From positions 1 to 64,000 of the forward strand of contig JAZGUH010000410.1 of NCBI GenBank assembly GCA_037893225.1: a stretch of 64,000 nt of DNA, written 5' to 3'. The position numbers and the translations under genes are program-made. The notes under the pieces are model-generated. The model made no database searches. It was not told the DNA's origin and was given only the letters and a program-made list of their open reading frames with translations. Below are positions 1 to 11,275 of the stretch, piece by piece. How positions within the stretch are numbered: the stretch's first letter is position 1; each line of letters opens with the position of its first letter. Origin of the DNA: Hippasteria phrygiana (taxonomy: Eukaryota; Echinodermata; Asteroidea; Valvatida; Goniasteridae).

Positions 1-446
1 ATAACAGTTAAAGTTTAAAGTTAAAGTTTAAAGTTAAAGTTAAAGTTTAAAGTTAAAGTTAAAGTTAAAGTTAAAGTTAAATTTAAAGTTAAATAAGTTA
101 AATTAAGTTAAATTAAAGTTAAAGTTAAAGTTTAAAGTTAAAGTTAAAGTTAAATTAAAGTTAAATTTAAAGTTAAAGTTAAAGTTAAAGTTAAAGTTAA
201 AGTTAAAGTTAATTTAAAGTTAAAGTTAAAGTTAAATTTAAATTTAAAGTTAAAGTTAAAGTTAAATTAATTAAAGTTAAATTTAAATTTAATTTACAGT
301 TAAATTTCAATTAAATTAAAGTAATTAAAGTTACATTTAAAGTTAAATTTAAATTAACATTACATTATAACCTTAAATAAACTTTACATTTAAAGTTAAT
401 TAAATTTAAAGTAAATTACATTTACATTAATACATTAACCTATAAA
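1..446. repeat. Degenerate TTAAAG repeat outside the telomere tract
   Basis: This stretch is almost entirely A, T and G, built from TTAAAG and shortened forms such as TTAAA and TTTAAAG, and it becomes more irregular towards the telomeric tract. It lies on the outer side of the CCCTAA array, where a chromosome would normally have ended. On the plus strand TTAAAG resembles TTAGGG with two G-to-A changes, which is the opposite orientation to the CCCTAA beside it. It may be a true variant repeat or a base-calling or fold-back artefact of the contig end. Confidence 0.8.
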
Positions 447-2852
447 CCCTAACCCTAACCCTAACCCTAACCCTAACCCTAACCCTAACCCTAACCCTAA
501 CCCTAACCCTAACCCTAACCCTAACCCTAACCCTAACCCTAACCCTAACCCTAACCCTAACCCTAACCCTAACCCTAACCCTAACCCTAACCCTAACCCT
601 AACCCTAACCCTAACCCTAACCCTAACCCTAACCCTAACCCTAACCCTAACCCTAACCCTAACCCTAACCCTAACCCTAACCCTAACCCTAACCCTAACC
701 CTAACCCTAACCCTAACCCTAACCCTAACCCTAACCCTAACCCTAACCCTAACCCTAACCCTAACCCTAACCCTAACCCTAACCCTAACCCTAACCCTAA
801 CCCTAACCCTAACCCTAACCCTAACCCTAACCCTAACCCTAACCCTAACCCTAACCCTAACCCTAACCCTAACCCTAACCCTAACCCTAACCCTAACCCT
901 AACCCTAACCCTAACCCTAACCCTAACCCTAACCCTAACCCTAACCCTAACCCTAACCCTAACCCTAACCCTAACCCTAACCCTAACCCTAACCCTAACC
1001 CTAACCCTAACCCTAACCCTAACCCTAACCCTAACCCTAACCCTAACCCTAACCCTAACCCTAACCCTAACCCTAACCCTAACCCTAACCCTAACCCTAA
1101 CCCTAACCCTAACCCTAACCCTAACCCTAACCCTAACCCTAACCCTAACCCTAACCCTAACCCTAACCCTAACCCTAACCCTAACCCTAACCCTAACCCT
1201 AACCCTAACCCTAACCCTAACCCTAACCCTAACCCTAACCCTAACCCTAACCCTAACCCTAACCCTAACCCTAACCCTAACCCTAACCCTAACCCTAACC
1301 CTAACCCTAACCCTAACCCTAACCCTAACCCTAACCCTAACCCTAACCCTAACCCTAACCCTAACCCTAACCCTAACCCTAACCCTAACCCTAACCCTAA
1401 CCCTAACCCTAACCCTAACCCTAACCCTAACCCTAACCCTAACCCTAACCCTAACCCTAACCCTAACCCTAACCCTAACCCTAACCCTAACCCTAACCCT
1501 AACCCTAACCCTAACCCTAACCCTAACCCTAACCCTAACCCTAACCCTAACCCTAACCCTAACCCTAACCCTAACCCTAACCCTAACCCTAACCCTAACC
1601 CTAACCCTAACCCTAACCCTAACCCTAACCCTAACCCTAACCCTAACCCTAACCCTAACCCTAACCCTAACCCTAACCCTAACCCTAACCCTAACCCTAA
1701 CCCTAACCCTAACCCTAACCCTAACCCTAACCCTAACCCTAACCCTAACCCTAACCCTAACCCTAACCCTAACCCTAACCCTAACCCTAACCCTAACCCT
1801 AACCCTAACCCTAACCCTAACCCTAACCCTAACCCTAACCCTAACCCTAACCCTAACCCTAACCCTAACCCTAACCCTAACCCTAACCCTAACCCTAACC
1901 CTAACCCTAACCCTAACCCTAACCCTAACCCTAACCCTAACCCTAACCCTAACCCTAACCCTAACCCTAACCCTAACCCTAACCCTAACCCTAACCCTAA
2001 CCCTAACCCTAACCCTAACCCTAACCCTAACCCTAACCCTAACCCTAACCCTAACCCTAACCCTAACCCTAACCCTAACCCTAACCCTAACCCTAACCCT
2101 AACCCTAACCCTAACCCTAACCCTAACCCTAACCCTAACCCTAACCCTAACCCTAACCCTAACCCTAACCCTAACCCTAACCCTAACCCTAACCCTAACC
2201 CTAACCCTAACCCTAACCCTAACCCTAACCCTAACCCTAACCCTAACCCTAACCCTAACCCTAACCCTAACCCTAACCCTAACCCTAACCCTAACCCTAA
2301 CCCTAACCCTAACCCTAACCCTAACCCTAACCCTAACCCTAACCCTAACCCTAACCCTAACCCTAACCCTAACCCTAACCCTAACCCTAACCCTAACCCT
2401 AACCCTAACCCTAACCCTAACCCTAACCCTAACCCTAACCCTAACCCTAACCCTAACCCTAACCCTAACCCTAACCCTAACCCTAACCCTAACCCTAACC
2501 CTAACCCTAACCCTAACCCTAACCCTAACCCTAACCCTAACCCTAACCCTAACCCTAACCCTAACCCTAACCCTAACCCTAACCCTAACCCTAACCCTAA
2601 CCCTAACCCTAACCCTAACCCTAACCCTAACCCTAACCCTAACCCTAACCCTAACCCTAACCCTAACCCTAACCCTAACCCTAACCCTAACCCTAACCCT
2701 AACCCTAACCCTAACCCTAACCCTAACCCTAACCCTAACCCTAACCCTAACCCTAACCCTAACCCTAACCCTAACCCTAACCCTAACCCTAACCCTAACC
2801 CTAACCCTAACCCTAACCCTAACCCTAACCCTAACCCTAACCCTAACCCTAA
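447..2852 (-). repeat. Telomeric repeat tract (TTAGGG)401
   Basis: There are 2,406 bp of uninterrupted CCCTAA on the plus strand, which is 401 units without a visible variant. TTAGGG is the ancestral animal telomere repeat. CCCTAA at the left places the chromosome terminus to the left and the interior to the right, which agrees with the subtelomeric repeats that follow. Complete uniformity over this length suggests a terminal tract and not an old interstitial one, despite the 446 bp that lie outside it. Long open frames through this tract are trivial products of the hexamer. Confidence 0.97.
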
Positions 2853-3110
2853 CCCACAACTTATAGAACCCTTAACCGGTGTTGGATTCAAGTTGAGGGG
2901 TCGGGTAGTCGGGTTCGGATTGAGGGTTTCGGATTGAGGGTTTCGGATTGAGAGTTTCGGATTGAGAGTTTCGGATTGAGAGTTTCGGGTTTCGGATTGA
3001 GAGTTTCGGGTTTCGGATTGAGAGTTTCGGATTGAGAGTTTCGGGTTTCGGATTGAGAGTTTCGGATTGAGAGTTTCGGATTGAGGGGGGGGGGGTTCGG
3101 GTTGAGTTAA
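2853..3110. repeat. Telomere-adjacent 14-bp repeat
   Basis: After a short junction (2853-2900) the sequence is built from TTTCGGATTGAGAG, sometimes with an extra TTTCGGG inserted to make a unit of about 20 bp. About a dozen units lie between 2915 and 3085, then a run of G (about 3085-3095). The first units carry GAGGG in place of GAGAG. This is a separate repeat family between the telomere and the 41-bp minisatellite. Confidence 0.85.
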
Positions 3111-3116
3111 ATAATT

Positions 3117-5290
3117 GGACAATTGTACCAGTTGGAAGTTTTAAAATGGAATATTTTGCCAGTTGAAGGGGGTTGCAGTTTTAAAATGGACTATTGTGCC
3201 AGTTGAAGGGGGTTGGAGATTTTTAAAAAGAATATTGTGCCAGTTGAAAGGGGTTTGGGGATTTTAAAATGGAATATTGTGCCAGTTGAAGGGGGTTGCA
3301 GATTTTAAAATGGAATATTGTGCCAGTTGAAGGGGGTTGGAGATTTTAAAATGGAATATTGTGCCAGTTGAAGGGGGTTGGAGATTTTAAAATGGTATAT
3401 TGTGCCAGTTGAAGGGGGTTGGAGATTTTAAAATGGTATATTGTGCCAGTTGAAGGGGGTTGGAGATTTTAAAATGGTATATTGTGCCAGTTGAAGGGGG
3501 TTGGAGATTTGAAAATGGTATATTGTGCCAGTTGAAAGTTGGAGATTTGAAAATGGAATATTGTGCCAGTTGAAAGGTTGGGGGTTTAAAATGGAATATT
3601 GTGCCAGTTGAAGGGGGTTGGAGATTTTAAAATGGTATATTGTGCCAGTTGAAGGGGGTTGGAGATTTTAAAATGGAATATTGTGCCAGTTGAAGGGGGT
3701 TGGGGATTTTAAAATGGAATATTGTGCCAGTTGAAGGGGGTTGGGGGTTTTACAATGGAATATTGTGCCAGTTGAAGGGGGTTGGGGGTTTTAAAATAGA
3801 ATATTGTGCCAGTTGAAGGGGGTTGGGGGTTTTAAAATGGAATATTGTGCCAGTTGAAGGGTTGGAGATTTGAAAATGGAATATTGTGCCAGTTGAAAGT
3901 TGGAGATTTGAAAATGGAATATTGTGCCAGTTGAAGGGGTGGGAGTTTTAAAATGGACTATTGTGCCAGTTGAAAGGTTGGGGGTTTTAAAATGGACTAT
4001 TGTGCCAGTTGAAAGGTTGGGGGTTTAAAATAGACTATTGTGCCAGTTGAAGGGGTTTGTGGGTTTTAAAATAGAATATTGTGCCAGTTGAAGGGGTTTG
4101 TGGGTTTTAAAATAGAATATTGTGCCAGTTGAAGCGGGTTGGGGGTTTTAAAATGGACTATTGTGCCAGTTGAAGGGGTTTGGGGGTTTTAAAATGGACT
4201 ATTGTGCCAGTTGAAGGGTTGGAGATTTTAAAATGGAATATTGTGCCAGTTGAAGGGGGTTGGGGGTTTTAAAATGGAATATTGTGCCAGTTGAAGGGTT
4301 GTAGATTTTAAAATGGAATATTGTGCCAGTTGAAGGGTTGTAGATTTTAAAATGGAATATTGTACCAGTTAAAGGGTTGGGAGTTTTAAAATGGACTATT
4401 GTGCCAGTTGAAAGGTTGGAGGTTTTAAAATACAATATTGTGCCAGTTGAAGGGTTGGGTTTTTTAAATGGACTATTGTGCCAGTTGAAGGGGGTTGGGG
4501 GTTTTAAAATGGAATATTGTGCCAGTTGAAGGGTTGGGTTTTTTAAATAGAATATTGTGCCAGTTGAAGGTTGGAGATTTTAAATGGAATATTGTGCCAG
4601 TTGAAGGGTTGGAGATTTGAAAATGGAATATTGTGCCAGTTGAAGGGTTGGAGATTTTTAAATGGAATATTGTGCCAGTTGAAAGTTGGAGATTTTTAAA
4701 TGGAATATTGTGCCAGTTGAAGGGGTGGGAGTTTTAAAATGGACTATTGTGCCAGTTGAAAGGTTGGGGGTTTAAAATAGACTATTGTGCCAGTTGAAGG
4801 GGGTTGGGGGTTTTAAAATAGGATATTGTGCCAGTTGAAGGGTTGGGTTTTTTAAATGGACTATTGTGCCAGTTGAAGGGTGTTGGGGGTTTTAAAATGG
4901 ACTATTGTGCCAGTTGAAGGGGGTTGGGTTTTTTTTAATGGACTATTGTGCCAGTTGAAGGGTTGCAGATTTTTAAAGGGAATATTGTGCCAGTTGAAGG
5001 GTTGGAGATTTTGAAATGGAATATTGTGCCAGTTGAAAGTTGCAGATTTTTAAATGGAATATTGTGCCAGTTGAAGGGTTGGGGGGTTTAAATGGAATAT
5101 TGTGCAAGTTGAAGGGTTGGAGATTTTGAAATGGAATATTGTGCCAGTTGAAAGTTGCAGATTTTTAAATGGAATATTGTGCCAGTTGAAGGGTTGGGGG
5201 GTTTAAATGGAATATTGTGCAAGTTGAAGGGTTGGAGGTTTTTAAATGGACTATTGTGCGAGTTGAAGGCTTTAAAGATTTTGTTAAAGT
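3117..5290. repeat. 41-bp subtelomeric minisatellite
   Basis: Tandem units of about 41 bp (range roughly 34-42) share the core ATATTGTGCCAGTTGAAG, then a G/T-rich part (GGGGGTTGGAGA) and an AT part (TTTTAAAATGG). I estimate about 53 units. Variation is mainly in the length of the G run and in the GGAGA, GGGGG or GCAGA block. Near the right end (about 5078-5235) three units form a larger repeat of roughly 124 bp with the variant GTGCAAG. Open frames here are by-products of the repeat. Confidence 0.95.
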
Positions 5291-5439
5291 TATATTTAAT
5301 ACATTTCTGGTTAAATTTTAGCATGGTTTTTAGCTTTTTCAACTCTAATATCTGGTTAAAGCTAATCTTTTTTTAGCTGGAACTTTGTTATGTTGAAATT
5401 GTACAGATGTTTTAGGTTGCATTTGTAAAGATTTTTAAA

Positions 5440-5700
5440 TTTTAATTAAAATAACCACAAATACTTATCCGCTGTCCCTCAATGTAGTCAACGATGTAGA
5501 CCGCGACGTTTCCACTGCTAGCCTTCAACAGGAAACCATGGTCTCGTCTTCCTGCAAGGTCTCCTTGCGCAGGTAGGCCGCAATGGTTGGCGACTTCAAT
5601 ACCATGAAATCCGATGAACCTATAAGAGGAGACAAGATGTTGGCAAGACATTTAGACAAATCACGTGCAAAGGTTTTGATACAGGAAACATGTACAAAGA
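5440..5700 (-). repeat. Solitary diverged unit at the telomeric edge
   Basis: This is the most diverged complete unit. On the minus strand the core starts at GTTCATCGG near 5623 and runs to about 5470. Compared with inner units it has changes that are synonymous in the reading frame proposed for the first half of the core (GAC to GAT, GTG to GTA), and it changes the terminal TGA to TGT followed at once by TGA. The donor position reads ATAAGT and not GTAAGT. Confidence 0.8.
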
Positions 5701-6599
5701 ATTTAAGGTTGCATTTTTTTAAGATTTAAGTAAAAAAATTTAAGATAAATTTTTAGGTTGTATTGTTGGGTTGTATTTTTAGGTAGTATTCAGCTTGAAT
5801 TTTTTAAGTGCAATTTTTAAACCTTTATAACTTGCCTTTTTACAAAATATGTTTTACATTGCATTTTTTATGTGCACTTTTTTAGGTTGAATTTTTAAAT
5901 AGTTTCCGTTGAATATTTTAGGTTTAAATATTATTTTTAGATGGATTTTTTTTGTAGGTTGAATTCTTTTAAATTGTTTACGTTTAGTTCTTTTTTTAAA
6001 AGCTTTTTAGCTTGAATTGTTTCAGCTTTTTTATGGGGAATTTCAGTTGAATTTTTCAAGAGGATTTTTTACAGTGCAATTTTTAAAGCTTTGTTAGCTT
6101 GAATTTTTAGATCGGAAAAAAAAAAAAAAACATTACCTTCGATTTTTAAGGTGGAATTTTTCGGGTTGAATTTTGAAAGATTTTAGGTTGCATTTTTTAA
6201 GTTTATTTATAATTTTAGGTTTATTTGTTTTAGGTTTCATTCTTTTAAATTGGTTGGATTTATTTATTTTTTATTTTTTTTTAGCTTGAATTGTTTAAGC
6301 TTTTTAGAGTATTTAATCTTTTTTACGGAAATTTTAGATGATTTTTTACATATAACTTTTTTTAAGTGCAATTTTTAAAGCTTTGTTAGCTTGAATTCTT
6401 TAGGTTGAATTTCTATATTTTTGTAGGTGGAATTTTTGGGGTTTAAGTTTTTAAGCTTTTTATAACGTGGAATTTTTTAAGTGGAGTTTTTAGGTTGAAT
6501 TTTTAAGGTTAAATTTATAAAGTTTTTGGAGAAACAATGTTTTGGGTTGAATTTTTAAAGATTTGTTACTTTGTATTTTTTAAAATTGTATTTTTTAGG
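5701..6599. repeat. AT-rich spacer of degenerate short repeats
   Basis: The spacer is built from loosely repeated phrases such as TTTAGGTTGAATTTTTAA, TTAGCTTGAATTTT and AAGCTTTTTAG, with an A run at about 6117-6129. No exon-like core or gene is visible. The same phrases make up all later spacers, so these share an origin. Confidence 0.75.
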
Positions 6600-6860
6600 T
6601 GTTTTTTTTAGTATCATAATAAAAGCAATACTTATCCGCTGTCTCACGATGTAGTCGATGTGAACCGCGACGTTTGGACTGCAACTGCAAGCCTCCATCA
6701 GTAAACCACGATCTCTTCGTCCCGGATGGTCTCCTTGCGCAGGTAGGCGGCAAAGGCCGCCAAGTTGGGCACCGTGAAGTCCAATGAACCTATAAGGGGA
6801 GACAAGATGTTGGCAAGACATTTAGACAATCATATGCAAAGGTATTGATACAGGAAACAT
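6600..6860 (-). repeat. Exon-like unit with GGTTCATTGGACTTCACGG start
   Basis: One unit between spacers. In the first-half frame it gives DFTVPNLAAFAAYLRKET followed by a stop at the usual place (TACTGA). It keeps the four bases TTCA that later IGSLDGAQ-type units lack, so it may be closer to the ancestral form. The acceptor on the minus strand is CCCCTTATAG. Confidence 0.75.
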
Positions 6861-7085
6861 GTTAAAAGTATTTCATGTTGTATTTTTTAAAGATTTAAAT
6901 TATATTTGTTTAGCTCGAATTGTTTAAGCTTTTTAGGGTGTTTAATGTTTTTTTATAGGAAATTTTAGATGAATTTTTAAATATAATTGTTTTAGGTGGA
7001 ATTTTTCAAGTGGAGTTTTTTAGGTTGAATTTTTAAAGATTTGTTACTTTGTATTTTGTATGGTTGTATTTTTTAGGTTTTTTTT
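6861..7085. repeat. Short AT-rich spacer
   Basis: Short version of the AT-rich spacer, with the phrases TTTTTAGGTTGAATTTTTAA and GATTTGTTACTTTGTATTTT leading into the next unit. Nothing gene-like is visible. Confidence 0.65.
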
Positions 7086-7330
7086 TTTAGTATCATAATG
7101 AAGCAATACTTATCCGCTGTCTCACGATGTAGTCGATGTGGACCGCGACGTTTCGACTGCTAGCCTTCATCAGGAAACCATGGTCTCGTCTTCCTGGATG
7201 GTCTCGTTGCGCAAGTAGGTCGCAGACTTGGGCACCGTGAAGTCCGATGAACCTGTAAGGGGAGACAATTAAGATGTTGGAAAGAAATGTAGACAAATCA
7301 TATGCAAAGTTGTCGATACAGGAAACATTT
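7086..7330 (-). repeat. Exon-like unit with a 9-bp in-frame deletion
   Basis: The minus-strand core reads DFTVPKSATYLRNET in the first-half frame. It lacks nine bases that other units use for FAA or FVA, so the frame is kept. The stop TCCTGA is present. The donor is of the ATAAGT type. Confidence 0.75.
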
Positions 7331-7985
7331 TAAAAGTATTTTTAGGGTTCCATTTTTTAAATATTTAAATTATATTTTTGTTATAGAACTTTTAGGTTGT
7401 ATTGTTAGGTTGTATTTTTGAAGTTGAATTTTGAAACCTTTTTTACCTTGCACTTTTTAGGTGGACTTTTTCAGGTAGAATTTTTAAATATTGATTAGTT
7501 TCCATTTTTGGGGTTGAGTTCTTACAACATTTAGGTTGCATTTTTTTAGTTTAATTCTAATTTTAGGTGCAATTTTTTCAGGTTGAATTTTTTCAAATTG
7601 TTGGAGTTTTTTTTTTTAGCTCTTTAGCTTGAATTGTTTAAGCTTTTTAGGGTGTTTAATCTTTTTTATTGGGAATTTCAGATGCATTTTTAAATTGTGT
7701 TTTTTCATTATAATTTTTAAGCTTTGTTAGCTTGAATTTTTACAATATTTTTTTAGGTGGAATTTCTAGGGTTGAAGTTTTTAGGCTTGTTTACGTTAAA
7801 TGTTTTAGGTTGAATTTTTTCACATTGTTTGGGTTGAATTTTGAAAGCTTTTTTAGCGTGGAATTTTTTCGGTTCAATTTTTAAGGTTTAATTTATAAAG
7901 CATTTTCAGCTTGAATTTTTAGGGTTGAATTTTCAAATATTATCTAGTTAGTTTGTATATTTTTAAGGTTGTATTTTGTAGGTGT
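7331..7985. repeat. AT-rich spacer
   Basis: Degenerate TTGAATTTTTAAAG-type sequence like that of the other long spacers, ending in GTATTTTGTAGGTGTTTTTTTTTAG just before the next unit. No gene is visible. Confidence 0.65.
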
Positions 7986-9455
7986 TTTTTTTTAGTATAA
8001 TAATGAAAGCAATACTTATCCGCTGTCTCACGATGTAGTCGATGATGTGGACCGCGACGTTTCGACTGCTAGCCTTCATCAGGAAACCATGGTCTCGTCT
8101 TCCTGGATTATTATTATCACTTTTTTAGACACGGTAGCCCATTCAACATAGTGCTGCTTTTCAAGGGGCCGTGTAGAAAAAGAACTTAAGCTTACAAACA
8201 AATGACCTTGGTAGAAAAAAACTAAAATGATGCAAAACTAAAATTATGTAAAACAGTAAGACGCCTTAGTGACGAGTTATTATAATACAAAGCTAAAATA
8301 ATGTAAAACTAAAGTTATATAAAACTAAATCTAAAATTAAAATTAAAATGAACTGAGAAAATACAACATGAAACTTTGGTGATGGAAGTCAGACATTTCA
8401 TGTAAATATATAAACAGACAGGAATTAATAAAGGTCAGAAGTCAAAGTTATTATGTGGGAACACAAAATAAGATAAGATAAAAACTAGTATAAAATGAAC
8501 TTAAAGGTGCGAATTAACAAGTAAATAAAAAGGTATAACATTTTTAAAAGAAATATTGCTAAGATCGGTACAAAAGAATGGAATAAAATAAAATAATTAA
8601 ATTAAATTAAATTAAATAGATGAATCATAAACAAACTTAGTTTAAAATATAGTATCAGTTGCATCACTGTGCTGTGGAGGCGTCATCATCGCGGATTTAC
8701 GCAGCAAAGCAGTTATTAAGTTGCCTTTTAAAGGTTGCCAGATTTGGTAAATTTTGAATATTTGCATTAATGTCATTCCAAGTAATAGCTCCTCTGGATG
8801 GTCTCCTTGCGCAGGAAGGCCGCAATGGCCGCTGACTTGGGCACCGTGAAGTCCGATAAACCTGTAACGGGAGACAATTCAGATATTAATACAGGAAACA
8901 TTTTGCAAGTATTTTTTAAGGTTAATAATTTCAGTAATTCTTACTCGTTGTCTCACGATGTGGTCAACGATGTGGACAGCGACGTTTCCACTGCAACTAC
9001 AAGCCTTCATCAGGAAACCATTGTCTCGTCGTCCCGGATAGACTGGTTGCGCAGGGAGGCCGCAAAGGTCGCCAAATTGGGCACCGTCCAATGAACCTAT
9101 AAGGGGAGACAAGATGTTGGCAAGAAATTTAGACAAATCACATGCAAAGGTGTTGATACAGGAAACATTTTAAAAGTATTTTTAGGGTTGCATTTTAAAA
9201 CTATTTGTTTAAGGGTAATAATGAAAGTCATTCTTACTCGTGGTCTCACGATGTAGTCAACGATGTGGACCGCCACGTTCGGACTGCAACTGCCAGCCTT
9301 CATTAGGAAACCATGGTCTCGTCCCGGATGGTCTCTTTGCGCAGGTAGGTCGCCAAGTTGGGCACCGTGAAGTCCGATGAACCTATAAGGGGAGACAAGA
9401 TGTTGGCAATACATTTAGACAAATCATATGCAAATGTATTGTTACAGGAAACATG
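7986..9455 (-). repeat. Array run split by the LINE
   Basis: One unit core (about 7990-8108 and 8794-8870) is interrupted by the LINE. It is followed by a unit with the shortened start GGTTCATTGGACGG (about 8945-9094) and a unit with two in-frame losses (DFTVPNLATYLRKET and RDET, about 9240-9381). The last has TAA where most units have TGA at the conserved stop. Confidence 0.8.
8109..8793 (-). mobile_element. 5'-truncated LINE 3' end inserted in an array unit
   Basis: On the minus strand the element starts inside the end of a reverse transcriptase ORF (GAITWNDINANIQNLPNLAT, then FKRQL), matching the WN-x-LP-x-x-I-x-x-x-x-x-L-x-x-FKR-x-L tail common at the C-terminus of LINE proteins. About 540 bp of AT-rich 3' UTR follow, then a GTGATAATAATAAT end. 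The flanks are the two parts of one array unit, and CTGGAT is duplicated at 8103-8108 and 8794-8799, consistent with a short target-site duplication. The apparatus needed for movement is absent. The reading frame after FKRQL stays open for about 25 more residues. Confidence 0.85.
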
Positions 9456-9735
9456 TTAAAAGTATTTCATGTTGTATTTTTTAAAGATTTAAATTATATT
9501 TTTTAGCTTGAATTGTTTAAGCTTTTTAGGATGTTTCATCTTTTTTATAAGAAAATTTTAGATGAATTTTTAAATAAAATTTTTTTTAAGTGGAATTTTT
9601 TAAGTGGAGTTTTTAGGTTGAATTTTTAAGGTTGAATTTATAAAGCTTTTTCAGTATGAATTTTTAGGGTTAAATTTTTAAAGATTTGTTACTTTGTATT
9701 TTTTAAGGTTGTATTTTTTTAGGTTGTTTTTTATG
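9456..9735. repeat. Short AT-rich spacer
   Basis: About 280 bp of the TTGAATTTTTAAAG-type spacer sequence, ending in TTAGGTTGTTTTTTATGTATTATAATG before the next unit. No gene is visible. Confidence 0.65.
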
Positions 9736-10222
9736 TATTATAATGAAAGCAATACTTATCCGCTGTCTTACGATGTAGACCGCGACGTTTCGACTGCTAG
9801 CCTTCATCAGGAAACCTTGGTCTCGTCTTCCTGGATAGTCTCCTTGCGCAGGTAGGCAGCAATGGCCGCTGACTTGGGCACCGTGAAGTCCGATGAACCT
9901 GTAACGGAAGACAATTAAGAAGTTGATACAGGAAACATTTTAAAATTATTTTTTAATGTTAATCATTTTAAGTAATCCTTACTCGTTGTCTCACGATGTA
10001 GTCGACGACGTGGACCGCGACATTTGGACTGCAACTGCTCGTCTTCATCAGGAAACCATGGTCTCGTCGTCCCGGATGGACTGGTTGCGCAGGTAGGCCA
10101 CAAAGTTCGCCGACTTGGACACCGTGAAGTCCGATGAACCTGTAAGCGGAGACAATTAAGGTGTTGATACAGGAAACATTTTAAAAGTATTTTCTAAAGT
10201 TAATCATGAAAGTAATTCTTAC

Positions 10223-10374
10223 TCGTTGTCTCACGATGTAATCAGCGATGTGGACCGCCACGTTTGGACTGCAACTGCAAGCCTCCATCAGTAAACCACG
10301 GTCTCTTTGTCCCGGATGGTCTCCTTGCGCAGGTAGGCTGCAAAGGTCGCCAAGTTGGGCACCGTCCAATGAAC
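10223..10374 (-). pseudogene. Exon-like core, subtype with the 5-bp shortened start (152 bp)
   Basis: Read on the minus strand the core follows CCCCTTATAG and precedes GTAAGAATTAC, both good splice-site matches. It opens GTTCATTGGACGG, five bases shorter than the long subtype. Read from the first base it gives VPNLATFAAYLRKET, then IRDKETVVY and TGA. In another frame it is open throughout and ends in NVAVHIADYIVRQR. I do not recognise a protein family. It could be an exon copy, or a non-coding repeat that happens to carry splice-like ends. Confidence 0.5.
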
Positions 10375-10517
10375 CTATAAGGGGAGACAAGATGTTGGCA
10401 AGAAATTTAGACAAATCACATGCAAAGGTATTTATACAGAAAACAATTTTAGAAGTATTTTTAGGGTTCCATTTTTAAAACTATTTCTTTAAGGGTAATA
10501 ATTTTAGTAATTCTTAC

Positions 10518-10674
10518 TCGTTGTATCAAGATGTAGTCCACGATGTGGACCCCGACGTTTTGACTGCAACTGCTCGTCTTCATCAGGAAGCCATGGTCTC
10601 GTCGTCCCGGATGTTCTCGCTGCGCAGGTAGGCCACAAAGGTCGCCGACTTGGGCACCGTGAAGTCCGATGAAC
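10518..10674 (-). pseudogene. Exon-like core, long subtype (157 bp)
   Basis: On the minus strand it is preceded by TTGTCTCCCGTTACAG, a pyrimidine-rich acceptor, and followed by GTAAGAATTAC, a near-consensus donor. The first half reads SSDFTVPKSATFVAYLR then SENIRDDETMAS and TGA. The remainder is open in the next frame over (CSQNVGVHIVDYI). The length is 157 bp, one more than a multiple of three, so serial splicing of these cores would not keep a frame. The subtype recurs at least 15 times downstream. Confidence 0.5.
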
Positions 10675-11275
10675 CTGTAACGGGAGACAATTAAGATGTT
10701 GGAAAGAAATTTAGACAAATCATATGCAAATGTGTCGATACAGGAAACATTTTATTAGTATTTTTAGGGTTGCATTTTTTAACTATTTCTTTGAAGGTGA
10801 TAATTTTAAGTACTTCTTACTCGTCTAACGATGGAGTCAACGATGTGGACTGCGACGTTTCGACGGCAACTGCAAGCCTTCATCAGGACACCATTGTCTC
10901 GTCGTCCCGGATAGACTGGTTGCGCAGGGAGGCCACAAAAGTCGCTGAGTTAGGCACCGTGAAGTCCGATGAACCTGTAAGGGGAGACAATTCAGATGTT
11001 GATACAGGAACCATTTGAAAAGTATTTTCTTATGTTAATAATGAAAGTAATTCGTACTCGTTGTCTCACGATGTAATCAGCGATGTGGACCGCGACGTTT
11101 TGACTGCAACTGCCAGCCTTCATTAGCAAACCATGGTCTCGTCCCGGATGGTCTCTAGGCGCAGGTAGGTCGCCAAGTTGGGCACCGTGAAGTCCGATGA
11201 ACCTATAAGGGGAGACAAGATGTTGGCAAGACATTTAGACAAATCATATGCTAAGGTATTGATACAGGAACATGT

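Larger units (their letters stand above)
9736..11275 (-). repeat. Array run of six units
   Basis: Six units of different subtypes lie head to tail. The first (about 9750-9905) has lost nine bases in the second half. These units are more diverged from each other than those further inside. The last (about 11040-11220) is the subtype that always precedes a long spacer in this array (again near 17.8, 24.3 and 30.5 kb). Confidence 0.8.

Noticed and set aside
427..3122. Open frames of 810 and 895 codons (RV and GL dipeptide repeats) on the minus strand
   Set aside because: They are the trivial translation of CCCTAA hexamers, with no coding signal.
10509..10628. Plus-strand exon reading (TTTTAG acceptor, GCGCAG-GTAGGC donor, 120 bp, symmetric phase)
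   Set aside because: Attractive because 120 is a multiple of three, but the acceptor has no good pyrimidine tract, many units change GTAGG to GGAGG, and the minus-strand sites are stronger.
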